From positions 186,001 through 250,000 of the forward strand of contig CP129486.1 of the NCBI GenBank assembly GCA_030584005.1: 64,000 nucleotides of DNA. The letters run 5' to 3'. The notes below the pieces were generated by a model. It saw only the letters and a list, made by a program, of their open reading frames with translations, did not search any database and had not been told where the DNA came from. The translations under genes were made by a program, and so were the position numbers. This document shows, piece by piece, positions 43,578 to 52,646 of this stretch (the stretch's first letter is position 1; the number at the start of each line of letters is the position of its first letter). This DNA is from Bdellovibrionota bacterium (GTDB lineage: Bacteria > Bdellovibrionota_C > UBA2361 > JAFLCA01).

Positions 43578-44144
43578 TCTGCAAAATCTCCTGATGTAGC
43601 TTAGATTCACACAGCCGCTTATCCGCCGTGTGTGCGGAGTCACCGAGTAAAACGTTCCCCTTGATACGGAAACCTCCACTGCGCAATCCGCTCGTTGCCC
43701 TCAACTTATTGGTAATTACATGCGCTGACAAGACGATGGGGATGCGGGAGAACAAAAAAAAGGGGCGATTAGAACTCTAATCGCCCCCCGCTCGCAGAAA
43801 GGATGGTGTCATGCCTGATACACAGTAAATCGGCATATGCGGGGAAAAGTGTATGTTTAATGACGACTTTTTTTCATGTTAATTCATATGGTTATGTTAC
43901 TTATCCGCAGTCGCCTCATTTTTTATTAAAGATTTTAGGTCCTGGGGTCGAATGCGCGGCTCCTGTGCGCACCGTCGTGATCGGGTATGATGATTATTTG
44001 CGAAATCAGGGGGGTGTCGCTATATACACAGGGCTCGATCAATCCATCGCTCACCACTGGTAAAGCGGAACGCAGACACGATTTGCCTGCCAGGATGGGT
44101 CGATTGAGGATGAGCACGCGAAACCACGTAGAATCCTGATATCT
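43578..44144. other. Intergenic region with an orphan minus-strand terminator
   Basis: 567 bases between ferredoxin and tRNA-Cys. It has an AT-rich part (43855-43940) and a strong terminator at 43754-43787 pointing to the minus strand. An open frame on the minus strand across the tRNA (43935-44297) is a shadow of the tRNA and is not a gene. A small RNA or a leader transcript between about 43790 and 44100 would explain the terminator. Confidence 0.5.
43754..43787 (-). terminator. Intrinsic terminator (orphan) upstream of ferredoxin
   Basis: Perfect 11-bp stem, GGGGCGATTAG (43762-43772) and CTAATCGCCCC (43777-43787) with a four-base loop, followed on the minus strand by eight U. It lies 176 bases before the ferredoxin start and about 550 bases after the stop of the nearest minus-strand gene upstream, so it ends an unannotated transcript or attenuates ferredoxin. 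Confidence 0.85.
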
Positions 44145-44218
44145 GGCCCGATCGCCAAGCTGGCTAAGGCAACGGTTTGCAAAACCGTCATTCGCCGGTT
44201 CGAATCCGGCTCGGGCCT
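44145..44218 (+). tRNA. tRNA-Cys (anticodon GCA)
   Basis: Cloverleaf: acceptor GGCCCGA (44145-44151) with TCGGGCC (44211-44217), discriminator T at 44218 as expected for tRNA-Cys, D stem GCC/GGC, anticodon stem ACGGT/ACCGT around TTGCAAA (anticodon GCA at 44179-44181), T stem GCCGG/CCGGC with TTCGAAT. CCA is not encoded. A run of T follows at once (44222-44226), compatible with a short transcript end. Confidence 0.95.
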
Positions 44219-44337
44219 TATTTTTTGCTGCGCACACAACCACCTCGCCCCCGCTTGGAGTGCGTAGCAAAACAAAACCGTTAAGATTGCTTTTCATTGC
44301 CGCGCTGGATAGCGCTCGCTCTGTTCAAGCAATGGCG

Positions 44338-45339
44338 CTAGCCCCGCACCTCAAAGGCAAGAGGTGCCCCGAGCTCGAACTGGGTGATACTGCCCAGCGT
44401 GGTCTGCGCGATTGCGTCCACCGCTTCATGGGTGAGAAATCCTTGATGCGCCGTGACAAGCACATTCGGAAAGGTGAGCAGCCTTGCCAGTACATCATCC
44501 TGCAGCACCTGATCGGAGAGATTAAAGAAAAACACCCCCTCCTCTTCTTCGTACACATCAAGCCCTGCCGCTCCCACCTTCCCGGCTTTGAGCGCATCTA
44601 TCAACGCCTTGGTGTCAATGAGCGCTCCTCGACCCGTATTGATGATGATGACCCCCTGCTTCATCTGCTCAATAGTCTTCGCATCGATCACGTGCCTGGT
44701 TTCGGGTACGAGCGGTACATGCAGCGATATGACATCCGATCTTCTGCAAAGCTCATCAAGCTGCACATAGTGTACATGAGCCTGCGCAACCAGATCTTTA
44801 TTTTGAATCTTATCGACGGCCAGCACTGTGCAGCCGAGACAGCTCATTATCCGTGCAAATACGCTGCCAATCGCACCGGTTCCGACCACCCCCACCGTCT
44901 TACCATACAGGTCGAAGCCTTCGAGACCATCCAAGGAAAAATTCAACTCACGCACGCGCTGATATGCCCGATGGATCTTACGATTAAGGCAGAGCAAGAG
45001 ACTCAGTGCATGTTCGGCCACCGCGTGGGGGGAATAGGCGGGTACGCGCACGACGCGGATAGACTGCCGTGCGCACTCCTGCAGATCAACGTGATTGTAG
45101 CCCGCCGATCGAAGCGCAATCAGCCGCACCCCATACTCGGCAAGCCTCTTCACTACAGCGCCGTCCACCTTATCATTCACGAACACGCAGATGCAGGGCC
45201 ATCCCTCCGCCAGTACCGCCGTTTCCCAGGACAATCGAGCATCAAGGAAGGTAATGTCGTGCGGATTCTTTAGCTTCGCATTGGCCGCCTCAAACCTCGT
45301 GCGGTCAAACCGATGGGTATCAAAAAACGCCACTTTCAT
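44338..45339 (-). CDS. D-2-hydroxyacid dehydrogenase, D-lactate dehydrogenase type
   Basis: 333 residues. Reduces pyruvate to D-lactate with NADH if it is LdhA. NAD-binding VGVVGTGAIGSVFARIM, catalytic Arg in INTGRGALIDT, Glu in the stretch AGLDVYEEEEGVFF and His in VTAHQGFLT. The N-terminal MKVAFFDTHRFDRTRFEAAN and FFFNLSDQVLQDDVLARLLTFPNVLVT are typical of LdhA of Gammaproteobacteria. Next gene on the same strand upstream is a phosphoribosyltransferase, 16 bases before. Confidence 0.9.
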   Translation of the reverse strand: MKVAFFDTHRFDRTRFEAANAKLKNPHDITFLDARLSWETAVLAEGWPCICVFVNDKVDGAVVKRLAEYGVRLIALRSAGYNHVDLQECARQSIRVVRVPAYSPHAVAEHALSLLLCLNRKIHRAYQRVRELNFSLDGLEGFDLYGKTVGVVGTGAIGSVFARIMSCLGCTVLAVDKIQNKDLVAQAHVHYVQLDELCRRSDVISLHVPLVPETRHVIDAKTIEQMKQGVIIINTGRGALIDTKALIDALKAGKVGAAGLDVYEEEEGVFFFNLSDQVLQDDVLARLLTFPNVLVTAHQGFLTHEAVDAIAQTTLGSITQFELGAPLAFEVRG

Positions 45340-45355
45340 AGTCTGCTGCTACTCA

Positions 45356-46042
45356 TCAAGAACGGGTGCTTCTTTTTGCTTCCCCTGCCTGCCGCAGCTC
45401 CGCGCTCCTCTCAGCCATAATCGTTATCACCTCGTCGTCCGATACCTGATCAAAATTGCGGTATGCCTCCCCTACCGCATAGAACGGCTCAGGGGTAGCG
45501 AGGCAGATGCAGCGTACCCCAGGGTAGCGTTCAAGCATAACGCAGGTCACCGCACTTGCCACCGGGACTGCCACCACGCAGGTACCGCAGCCATGGGCAA
45601 GGGTCCATTCCACGGCCGCCTGCATCGTCGCTCCTGTCGCAAGCCCGTCATCGACGAGCACTACACACTTCCCTTTCACATCAAGCGGAGGCAACCCCTT
45701 GCGATAAAGCCCCTGTCGCCGTGCAAGCTCCTCCCTTTCTTGAGCTTCAATCTCATCTATTACCGCAGGGGAGATTCCATATGATGAAACAGAATAGTGG
45801 TTCAGGACACGCACACCATCCGGAGCAATAGCGCCAATGGCCAGCTCTGGCTGGAATGGGGCACCCAATTTTCTCACCACCAGGATATCCAAGGGCGCCT
45901 CAAGCGCCAAAGAGACCTCATAACCGACAGGCACTCCGCCTCTTGGAAGGGCCAGTACTACTACATCAGCCGCGTCAAGCTCGGCACGCAGTGTCTCTCC
46001 GAGTTTAATCCCTGCCGAGGTTCGATCTGGGTAACGTTGCAT
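45356..46042 (-). CDS. Phosphoribosyltransferase domain protein
   Basis: 228 residues from ATG 46042, preceded by GGGCGGGG; an in-frame start at 46081 would add 13 residues. The PRPP loop is VVLVDDGLATGATM, with LALPRGGVPVGYEV as the PP loop and IVVRKLGAPFQPELAIGAI. This is the group that begins FRDRxxAGxxL (here YPDRTSAGIKLGETL) and is found near Usp or dienelactone hydrolase-type genes; substrate unknown. It may be cotranscribed with the D-lactate dehydrogenase-type gene. Confidence 0.85.
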   Translation of the reverse strand: MQRYPDRTSAGIKLGETLRAELDAADVVVLALPRGGVPVGYEVSLALEAPLDILVVRKLGAPFQPELAIGAIAPDGVRVLNHYSVSSYGISPAVIDEIEAQEREELARRQGLYRKGLPPLDVKGKCVVLVDDGLATGATMQAAVEWTLAHGCGTCVVAVPVASAVTCVMLERYPGVRCICLATPEPFYAVGEAYRNFDQVSDDEVITIMAERSAELRQAGEAKRSTRS

Positions 46043-46198
46043 ACTGCACCCCGCCCGAACGGGCGTTCTCCCACCAAGCATACCAAGGGGCTCTCCGCTC
46101 TTGAGCCTTGATTACAGTATCTGAATAGCAGGTCCACAAGACGGCGGCAGCCTTTTTTCGGGGCCCGCTATGGGGATTGGTTCTCCCTACGGCCGGAC

Positions 46199-46263
46199 GA
46201 GCGCTGCCGAAATGAATGTCCGGAATTCCTTATTCCGGACATTCATTAGGGGAAGCGCTCTAG
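46199..46263. repeat. Large perfect inverted repeat
   Basis: 16-bp perfect stem: AATGAATGTCCGGAAT (46211-46226) and ATTCCGGACATTCATT (46232-46247), loop TCCTT, plus an outer 7-bp stem GAGCGCT (46199-46205) with AGCGCTC (46254-46260). The right end AGCGCTCTAG shares CTAGAGCGC with the hairpin at 764-789 and repeat copy 3. It lies between the divergent phosphoribosyltransferase and UspA genes, so in their promoter region. No T run. Confidence 0.7.
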
Positions 46264-46364
46264 AATCATAGATCTACAGACAAGACTTTTGAATACTTGA
46301 GGAGTAGTCTAAGCGTGGGTTGAGTGCCTGTGATTGCAGTCCACACTAGCGCTGAGGTAATGCC

Positions 46365-46841
46365 ATGTACTTCAAAAACATTCTCGTCCCAACGGACTTC
46401 TCTGATGCCTCTCGTCATGCCTTCACACTGGCACGTTATCACGCCGAAGTAGAGCAGGCTCATCTGCACCTTCTCACCATAATCCAGTCTCCACTCGCCC
46501 TCTCGCCTTATGATCTGCCCCTGTTCACCACCGCCCAGGCCGAGATTGAGCAGGAAATGCTAGGAGCGACGAACAAGAAACTCAAAGAAACGGCAGAGGA
46601 ATTCTTTGCCGGATTGCCTGTCACCACTCACACTGAGTTCACCACCGGCAATATTGGTGATGAGATCTGCAGCTTCGCCAAAGAGCATCACATCGATCTA
46701 GTCGTCATCGCGGGTCAGGGCCATGGCGCACTGTCACGCTTCGTTCTGGGGAGCGTGACGGACCGCGTAGTGCGAACCGCCACCTGCCCTGTGCTGGTAG
46801 TGCCATGGACCAAGACGGGTTCAAGCGGACATAAGCTATAG
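46365..46841 (+). CDS. Universal stress protein (UspA family)
   Basis: 158 residues. N-terminal ILVPTDFSDASRHAFTLA and the ATP-binding loop GQGHGALSRFVLGSVTDRVVR (G-x2-G-x9-G-S) with CPVLVVP at the end. Typical cytoplasmic, ATP-binding stress protein. The ribonucleotide reductase gene follows 22 bases later on the same strand. No specific promoter recognised. Confidence 0.9.
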   Translation: MYFKNILVPTDFSDASRHAFTLARYHAEVEQAHLHLLTIIQSPLALSPYDLPLFTTAQAEIEQEMLGATNKKLKETAEEFFAGLPVTTHTEFTTGNIGDEICSFAKEHHIDLVVIAGQGHGALSRFVLGSVTDRVVRTATCPVLVVPWTKTGSSGHKL

Positions 46842-46863
46842 CGAGTGCCGTACTCGCAACTGC

Positions 46864-48990
46864 TTGGCCGCCCACAGACCTGCCCATTTAGGGAGCATTG
46901 AACGAGCCGTGCGTCTTTTCACCTCAGCTGGAGAAGACCCCTGCCGCACGACCACGTTCCGACGTGTTGACTGCGTACTTCGAGACGCCGATGGCCGGGA
47001 GGTGTTTCGCCAAGCAGACGTCTCGGCACCCGCCGGATGGTCCGATGCGGCGGTCACGATCGCTGCATACAAGTACTTCCGGGGAGCTCCGGGAGATCGG
47101 TCCCGCGAGCAGAGCATCTCTCAGCTCGTCGATCGGGTTTCACAACCGATAGTGCAAGGCGGCGCAGCCCAGGGCTACTTTACCGATACAACCCAGGCGC
47201 AGGATTTTGCAGCCGAGCTGAAGTACCTGCTCTTGCATCAGTACGCCGCATTCAATTCTCCCGTCTGGTTTCACCTCGGCATCGACAAGAATCCGCAATG
47301 CAGCGCCTGCTTCATACTGTCCGTTCAAGATTCTCTGGAGTCTCTGCTTGATCTGCAGAAACTCGAAGCAATGGTATTCAAGCACGGTTCGGGTGCGGGA
47401 ACCGATCTTTCTGCCGTGCGGTCAGCGCACGAACCGCTGGGGGACGGGGGCACCGCTTCCGGACCTGTTTCATTCATGCACGCTTACGACGCGTGGGCTC
47501 GTACAATTGAACACGGTGGCATGTGGCGCCGGGCGGCCAAGATGCAAACGCTGGCGGTGGATCATCCGGACATACTTGAATTCATCACCTCAAAACTGCC
47601 GCCAGCCCAGTTCGAATCTCTTCGCGCACAGTACTCCGATCTGCCGTGGAGCCGACAGGAACCGCGACCCTATCGGTCCGCCCTTGAAAACTCGAACTTG
47701 AGCGTTCGAGTAACGGATCTCTTCATGCGCGCCGCCACACAGGGAGAATGTTATGAGACCCGCCGCATACTCGACGGCACTCCGCAGGCTACACTATCCG
47801 CTGCACACCTGCTCGAGGTAGTTGCCCAATCGGCCCACGCCTGCGGGGACCCCGGATTACTTTTCGCGGACGCCGTGAATCGTTGGCATACCTGCCCTGC
47901 CGAGGGCCCCATACATACCAGCAATCCGTGCGGAGAGTTTCTCTATATCGATAATTCGGCCTGCAATCTCGCAAGCATCAACCTGCTGAAATTTGTAAAA
48001 CGCGATAAAGGGTTTGATAGTGACCGCTTTGCTCACGCCGTCTCGATCCTCACTACGGCGCTCGATATATTGATAGACATCGGTAGCTACCCGAGTAAGG
48101 AGATCGCCAGAAACTCCATGGAGCTTCGTCCCTTAGGGCTTGGATTCACAAATCTCGGTGCCACCTTGATGTCCTGCGGCATTCCATACGGGGCGAAGGA
48201 GGCACAGCATTTCGCTGCCTCCATTGCTTCCCTGATGACCTCGCAGGCATACAGTACGAGTGCCGAGCTCGCGGCGAGATGCGGCCCCTTCAAGCGGTAT
48301 GATCGTAATCGGGAATCGCTGCGAGCAGTGCTGCGCATGCACCGTAACGCCGCAGTAAAGGCTGCTCTGTCTAATCCTCTTATCAATGCTCACCTGCAGC
48401 GATGGGACCAGCTGCTGGAGTTGAGCGACCAGGTTGGGCTGCGTAACGCACAGGTTACAGCGATCGCCCCCACCGGAACGATTTCTCTTCTTATGGACTG
48501 CGATACAAGCGGCGTGGAGCCGGCCATAGGATTATGGACCCGCAAGACCTTTCGAGGTGGAGCAGTCATGGAACGTCCCGCCCGTGTGCTGACCCGCGCC
48601 CTCGAGGCGCTGGGGTATCAAACCGGCACAATTGAGGAGATTGTCGGAGCGCTATCGAAGGGACATCCATTGGAGCAGGTCCCATCGCTACGCCGGGAGC
48701 ATCTGCCGATTTTTGATTGCGCCCTCCCCGGCAAGTCAGGGAGAGCGCTGCCCATGGGCGCCCACCTTGAAATGGTAGCGGCGCTGCAGCCCTTTATATC
48801 CGGTGGCATTTCAAAAACGGTCAATATGCCCGCTGACTCAAGCTCGCAAGAGATCCGTAATGGCCTTCTCCAATCCTGGGAACTCGGCCTCAAGTCCATC
48901 TCCTTTTATCGTGATGGGTCGAGAGAAAGGCAGCCTGTCACCACGCACGGCGATGGGGAAGACAGAAATGACGCCGCTATTGCGCCATAA
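46864..48990 (+). CDS. Class II (adenosylcobalamin-dependent) ribonucleotide reductase
   Basis: Up to 708 residues; the start is uncertain (46864 is TTG; no ATG fits well, but WSDAAVTIAAYKYFRG must be inside). Motifs: CSACF (C146, C149), FKHGSGAGTDLSAVRS, NPCGEFLYIDNSACNLASINL with N354, C356, E358 catalytic and C367, LGLGFTNLGA, and APTGTISLLMDCDTSGVEP. It makes dNTPs from NDPs with cobalamin radical, independent of oxygen. The protein ends about 20 residues after SFYRDGSRERQP without the Cys-x-x-Cys redox or zinc tail that many NrdJ proteins have. It gives the cell oxygen-tolerant DNA precursor supply. Confidence 0.88.
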   Translation: MAAHRPAHLGSIERAVRLFTSAGEDPCRTTTFRRVDCVLRDADGREVFRQADVSAPAGWSDAAVTIAAYKYFRGAPGDRSREQSISQLVDRVSQPIVQGGAAQGYFTDTTQAQDFAAELKYLLLHQYAAFNSPVWFHLGIDKNPQCSACFILSVQDSLESLLDLQKLEAMVFKHGSGAGTDLSAVRSAHEPLGDGGTASGPVSFMHAYDAWARTIEHGGMWRRAAKMQTLAVDHPDILEFITSKLPPAQFESLRAQYSDLPWSRQEPRPYRSALENSNLSVRVTDLFMRAATQGECYETRRILDGTPQATLSAAHLLEVVAQSAHACGDPGLLFADAVNRWHTCPAEGPIHTSNPCGEFLYIDNSACNLASINLLKFVKRDKGFDSDRFAHAVSILTTALDILIDIGSYPSKEIARNSMELRPLGLGFTNLGATLMSCGIPYGAKEAQHFAASIASLMTSQAYSTSAELAARCGPFKRYDRNRESLRAVLRMHRNAAVKAALSNPLINAHLQRWDQLLELSDQVGLRNAQVTAIAPTGTISLLMDCDTSGVEPAIGLWTRKTFRGGAVMERPARVLTRALEALGYQTGTIEEIVGALSKGHPLEQVPSLRREHLPIFDCALPGKSGRALPMGAHLEMVAALQPFISGGISKTVNMPADSSSQEIRNGLLQSWELGLKSISFYRDGSRERQPVTTHGDGEDRNDAAIAP

Positions 48991-49121
48991 GCAGGGTATC
49001 GGGCGTTAGTTCCGGCGCCCCCAGAGCGCCTACGGTCAAAATCAACGCAATCTATAAAGTTTTGGCATGCAGGGCCGACAGCTCTACTGGTGCGTGTGTA
49101 GGCAATCAAAGGGTGTAAGCG

Positions 49122-50795
49122 ATGCAGCGGGTCGCAGTGTGTGTCCTTTGCGCCATTGTGGGTGCATTGGAATCAATTGAAGCGCAGGAAGTGGTGCTTA
49201 CGATTCCCTCCACCTCCGACTGCTACATCACCCCATCGTCAATCCATGTGCTGGAGGACCTCACTGGAGATGGCGTCAATGAAATAGCGCTTAGTTCCTC
49301 AGGCGCTGCCGTCGGTGCTTTTACAGAAGCCGGCATCGTGACGGTATGCAACGGCGCAGATGGCTCGCTTCTCTACCGCTATGAAGGTGACGCGGAATCG
49401 GTCGAACTTGGCACCGCGGTGGCCTCCGTAGGGGACATCGATCAGGATGGCGTGCCAGACTTCGCCATCTCTGACCAACGCGATACGATTCTCAATGACA
49501 AGGCGGGGCGGGTCTCCCTGTACTCCGGTGCAGATGGATCGCTGATCTATTTCCGCGGAGCCTTGGCCGATTTCGCCTACTTTGGCTCCGCAGTGGCTGG
49601 CGTAGGGGATCTCAATGGCAACGGCGTGCCGGACTGGGCCACCTTCGGCGGATATGGGGCTCAGAACGAGGGGCTGGTGTATGTATACGAAGGGAGCACA
49701 GGTATCGTATTCCTCACCCTACGAGCAGAAGGCCTCGATCGCAGCTTCGGAAGACGCCGCCTAATTAATTTGCAGGACGTAAACGGAGACGGTGTCAATG
49801 ATCTGGCCGTATCGGTAAGTGGTGCTTTTGTAGAACCGGACATGGATAACGCTGGCCGTGTCGATGTGATATCCGGCGCCGATGGCACCACGCTCCATTC
49901 GGTCAACGGAATTATTGCTGAGGGTTGCCTCGGTCAATTTCTCAAGTATCTGGGTGATGTGTCCGGTGATGGCATCGCCGACTTTGGTGCCACCTGCGAT
50001 GACATGCGCCAAGCGCTTATAGTTTCAGGTGCAACCGGAGAGATCCTTACCACCTTTTCATCAGAGAACTACAACGATGATTGGTACGCATATGATTTCA
50101 CCCGTGCCGGCGATCTGAACGGCGACGGCATTCAGGACCTGGTCCTCACAAGTAGCGGCTACATGAATGACAACAACGAAACGGTTGGTCGGCTCTACTT
50201 CTATCTTGGCGGAGACTTCTCGCTGTTTGGAACGATTGAAGGTACCGTCGATGAGCCTCTAGGAACCTTCATTCACTACGCCGGACAGTCCTCTGATGGG
50301 GCAACGCTGTTGGCGCTCAAGATCGATGCCCAGGCCTCCCTCCTTAAGTTGATTCAGGATCAAGGGGATGGCGGGGATAGCGGCGGCCCGGGCGGAGAGC
50401 TCTTCCCTAACGACTATTCAGTCTCAACCCGCGTCTCACGTAGGGGCACGGTAGTTGTTGAGATTGATTATGCTGATAACTGGACGGGGTGCCAGTTCAC
50501 CATCGTCGCAGCCGGCGGGCGGCGAGGACGCGACGATGGACGGGGACGCCAGCTGTTTGTGCTAAGCGGGCGCGGGGCCCAGGATCAGTCCGTGCTGCGT
50601 GCGCGCAAGGTACCCGGCATTGCTAAGAAGCCCCCCTTCCGCACACTCTTCGGGCGCGTGACCGCAGTCTGCAACTCGGTGCACTCAGTGAGCGCGGATT
50701 TTGAGGTTGATTTCTCGAGAAATCGACGCGCCGCCACATCAAAGGGCAAAGTGCTGCGGGCGCTCTCGAGAGAGCTGCGCGATATCTCGCCGTGA
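49122..50795 (+). CDS. Secreted FG-GAP/integrin-alpha-like beta-propeller protein
   Basis: 557 residues. Signal peptide of about 21 residues (MQRVAVCVLCAIVGALESIEA). At least five repeats of the D-x-D/N-G-D-G-x-x-D calcium pattern: DLTGDGVNEI, DIDQDGVPDF, DLNGNGVPDW, DVNGDGVNDL, DVSGDGIADF, DLNGDGIQDL, alternating with GADGSLLY-type strands, as in FG-GAP propellers. A Gly/Asp linker (DQGDGGDSGGPGG) leads to a C-terminal beta domain of unknown type with a basic tail. Extracellular, function unknown; AAGGG about nine bases before the ATG. Confidence 0.85.
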   Translation: MQRVAVCVLCAIVGALESIEAQEVVLTIPSTSDCYITPSSIHVLEDLTGDGVNEIALSSSGAAVGAFTEAGIVTVCNGADGSLLYRYEGDAESVELGTAVASVGDIDQDGVPDFAISDQRDTILNDKAGRVSLYSGADGSLIYFRGALADFAYFGSAVAGVGDLNGNGVPDWATFGGYGAQNEGLVYVYEGSTGIVFLTLRAEGLDRSFGRRRLINLQDVNGDGVNDLAVSVSGAFVEPDMDNAGRVDVISGADGTTLHSVNGIIAEGCLGQFLKYLGDVSGDGIADFGATCDDMRQALIVSGATGEILTTFSSENYNDDWYAYDFTRAGDLNGDGIQDLVLTSSGYMNDNNETVGRLYFYLGGDFSLFGTIEGTVDEPLGTFIHYAGQSSDGATLLALKIDAQASLLKLIQDQGDGGDSGGPGGELFPNDYSVSTRVSRRGTVVVEIDYADNWTGCQFTIVAAGGRRGRDDGRGRQLFVLSGRGAQDQSVLRARKVPGIAKKPPFRTLFGRVTAVCNSVHSVSADFEVDFSRNRRAATSKGKVLRALSRELRDISP

Positions 50796-50817
50796 CATCT
50801 GCCGCCCCAAGGAATCC

Positions 50818-51096
50818 CTACTCTCTCTCTCCTCCATCGCCTTTTTCTTGCAGCGCTGCGAGGTCTACCTTCTTCAAACGCTCCTCAGCGCCACTGAGCT
50901 GTTTCCTAAGGTGCTGCACGAGCTTTGCTCCCCGCTCGTAGGCCTGAATCGACTCTTCCAATGGAAATGAACCCGACTCCACCTCGGCAACCAATGACTC
51001 TAGGAGCTCCATCGCTTGCTCAAAAGAGAGCTTGCCAATAAGCGCTTCGGCGTCCTTGCTCTTTAGTAATGCTCTCGCGTCAATTTGTTCTGCCAT
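50818..51096 (-). CDS. xseB: Exodeoxyribonuclease VII small subunit
   Basis: 92 residues from ATG 51096, preceded by a GGAGGAGAGG site; earlier in-frame starts are not family-like. Helical protein: KLSFEQAMELLESLVAEVESGSFPLEESIQAYERGAKLVQHLRKQL is the XseB signature. Multiple copies bind XseA to make exonuclease VII. The gene overlaps the end of xseA by 17 bases. Confidence 0.93.
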   Translation of the reverse strand: MAEQIDARALLKSKDAEALIGKLSFEQAMELLESLVAEVESGSFPLEESIQAYERGAKLVQHLRKQLSGAEERLKKVDLAALQEKGDGGERE

Positions 51097-52519
51097 CTTT
51101 CCTCTCCTCCATATCCGATGCGGCCTGACGGACTGCCGCCACGGCTGCATCGAACCCACCATGCTTCAATTCCACCGCCACCTGATCTCCTGACCTCAGT
51201 GTGGCGGCCTCACTAACGATCCGGCCCCGCTGCCTTACGATCGCAAATCCGCGGGCCAGCACCCGCCTATGATCGGTCGCCTCGATACGCTGGCCCAAGG
51301 TCGTGAGACGATCACTGCGCGATCGCTGCCAAGCGCTCGCCGCGGCTCTTAGCCGCTGCCAGCGAGACCTAAGCTCCACAAGCTCCACTTGACAGCGTTG
51401 GCGCGGAGATACCCCCGCCAGCCGCTGTCCGGTTGTATGAACCGCTATCCGCTGCCGCTGCAACTGCGCCCGTACCTCGGCCGCCAACCTAGCCAGCATG
51501 GCGTTCGTTTCCAAGCGCAAGCGCTCCAAGAGGCGTCTCGGCTCGATCTGCCGCAGTTGACCGCTGCCCGCTTTGAGGGCGACCCCGGCGGCCGACAGTT
51601 TCATGAACACATACATCCGCAGCCTGCCCCACTCATCTTCCAGAGCCTGCTCGCGCGGAGCCAGTAGATCCTCAATGCTGCCAAGGCGCCGCGCGAGATC
51701 ATTTGTCTCCCTCGTCAACACCGCTCTGTCCGGCACCACCAGTTCAGCGGCAGCCGTGGGAGTGGGGGCTCGCACATCAGCGGCGAAGTCCGCCAGAGTC
51801 ACATCTGTCTCATGACCCACTGCAGAAACTACTGGCACGGCGGCACCAAATATGGCCCGCACCACTACCTCTTCGTTAAATGCCCACAGATCCTCGAGGG
51901 AGCCGCCGCCCCGGCCAACGATAATCACATCTACCAGTCCCGCACGCGAAAGAAGCTGCAGCGCCCGGGCAATTTCCTCTGCCGCTCCCTGTCCCTGCAC
52001 ACGCACATCGACAAGGTAACGAGGCAGGTGCGGCATGCGGGCGCGAATTCGCGTTTCGATGTCGTGCACTACCGCCCCCTCAGCCGATGTAATAATGCCT
52101 ACCGCACGAGGCAATCGCGGCAGGGTTCGTTTGCGCGCCTTGTCGAAAAGCCCCTCCTGTTCGAGCTTGGCCTTTAGCTCTAGGAAGCGCTGCCGCAGGA
52201 GTCCCTCACCACTCTCGGCTATCCTCCGGATTACAAAATTCAGGCGAGCCCCGCCGGCCCAATAACTGAAATGCCCCTCACACTGCACCTTCTGCCCCAC
52301 TCGCGGGGTGAATTTGAGCGTCTTGGCTACCGAGGCCCAGATAACAGTCGCTAACTGGCTGCCTTCGTCCTTGAGGGTAATCCAGAGATGGCCCTTCCCC
52401 GACCGGATCTCCGAGATCTCTCCCTCTACGAGGATCGAGGGTATGGCCGATATCAGCACCTCGTTAAGGAGCTTGGTAACCTGTGTAACAGAAAGAATGG
52501 CGCGCTGTTTATTTGTCAC
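51080..52519 (-). CDS. xseA: Exodeoxyribonuclease VII large subunit
   Basis: 479 residues from a GTG start (52519). OB-fold N-terminus (LSVTQVTKLLNEVLI ... EGEISEIRSGKGHLWITLKDEGSQL), catalytic domain with PRAVGIITSAEGAVVHDI, DVIIVGRGGGSLEDLWAFNEE, VPVVSAVGHETDVTLADFAADVRAPTPTAAAELV, then long helices. Degrades single-stranded DNA in both directions to acid-soluble oligonucleotides. Overlaps xseB, so one operon. Confidence 0.96.
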   Translation of the reverse strand: MTNKQRAILSVTQVTKLLNEVLISAIPSILVEGEISEIRSGKGHLWITLKDEGSQLATVIWASVAKTLKFTPRVGQKVQCEGHFSYWAGGARLNFVIRRIAESGEGLLRQRFLELKAKLEQEGLFDKARKRTLPRLPRAVGIITSAEGAVVHDIETRIRARMPHLPRYLVDVRVQGQGAAEEIARALQLLSRAGLVDVIIVGRGGGSLEDLWAFNEEVVVRAIFGAAVPVVSAVGHETDVTLADFAADVRAPTPTAAAELVVPDRAVLTRETNDLARRLGSIEDLLAPREQALEDEWGRLRMYVFMKLSAAGVALKAGSGQLRQIEPRRLLERLRLETNAMLARLAAEVRAQLQRQRIAVHTTGQRLAGVSPRQRCQVELVELRSRWQRLRAAASAWQRSRSDRLTTLGQRIEATDHRRVLARGFAIVRQRGRIVSEAATLRSGDQVAVELKHGGFDAAVAAVRQAASDMEERKDGRTN

Positions 52520-52646
52520 GTTCAGGACCCCCTCGACGATCGGGATAGTACCCAGAAGCCCAGCTGAAGCAAAGAACAGGCTCGCTTAGAAGATAAGATC
52601 AGCGCTACCATACGGAATGCCACCCTTAGCTTAGGTAGTACACAAG

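Noticed and set aside
43935..44297. Minus-strand open frame of 120 residues across the tRNA
   Set aside because: The peptide ARAGFEPANDGFANR is the antisense of the tRNA-Cys gene, a common false annotation.
46705..47117. Antisense open frames against UspA and ribonucleotide reductase
   Set aside because: Overlap well supported genes on the other strand.
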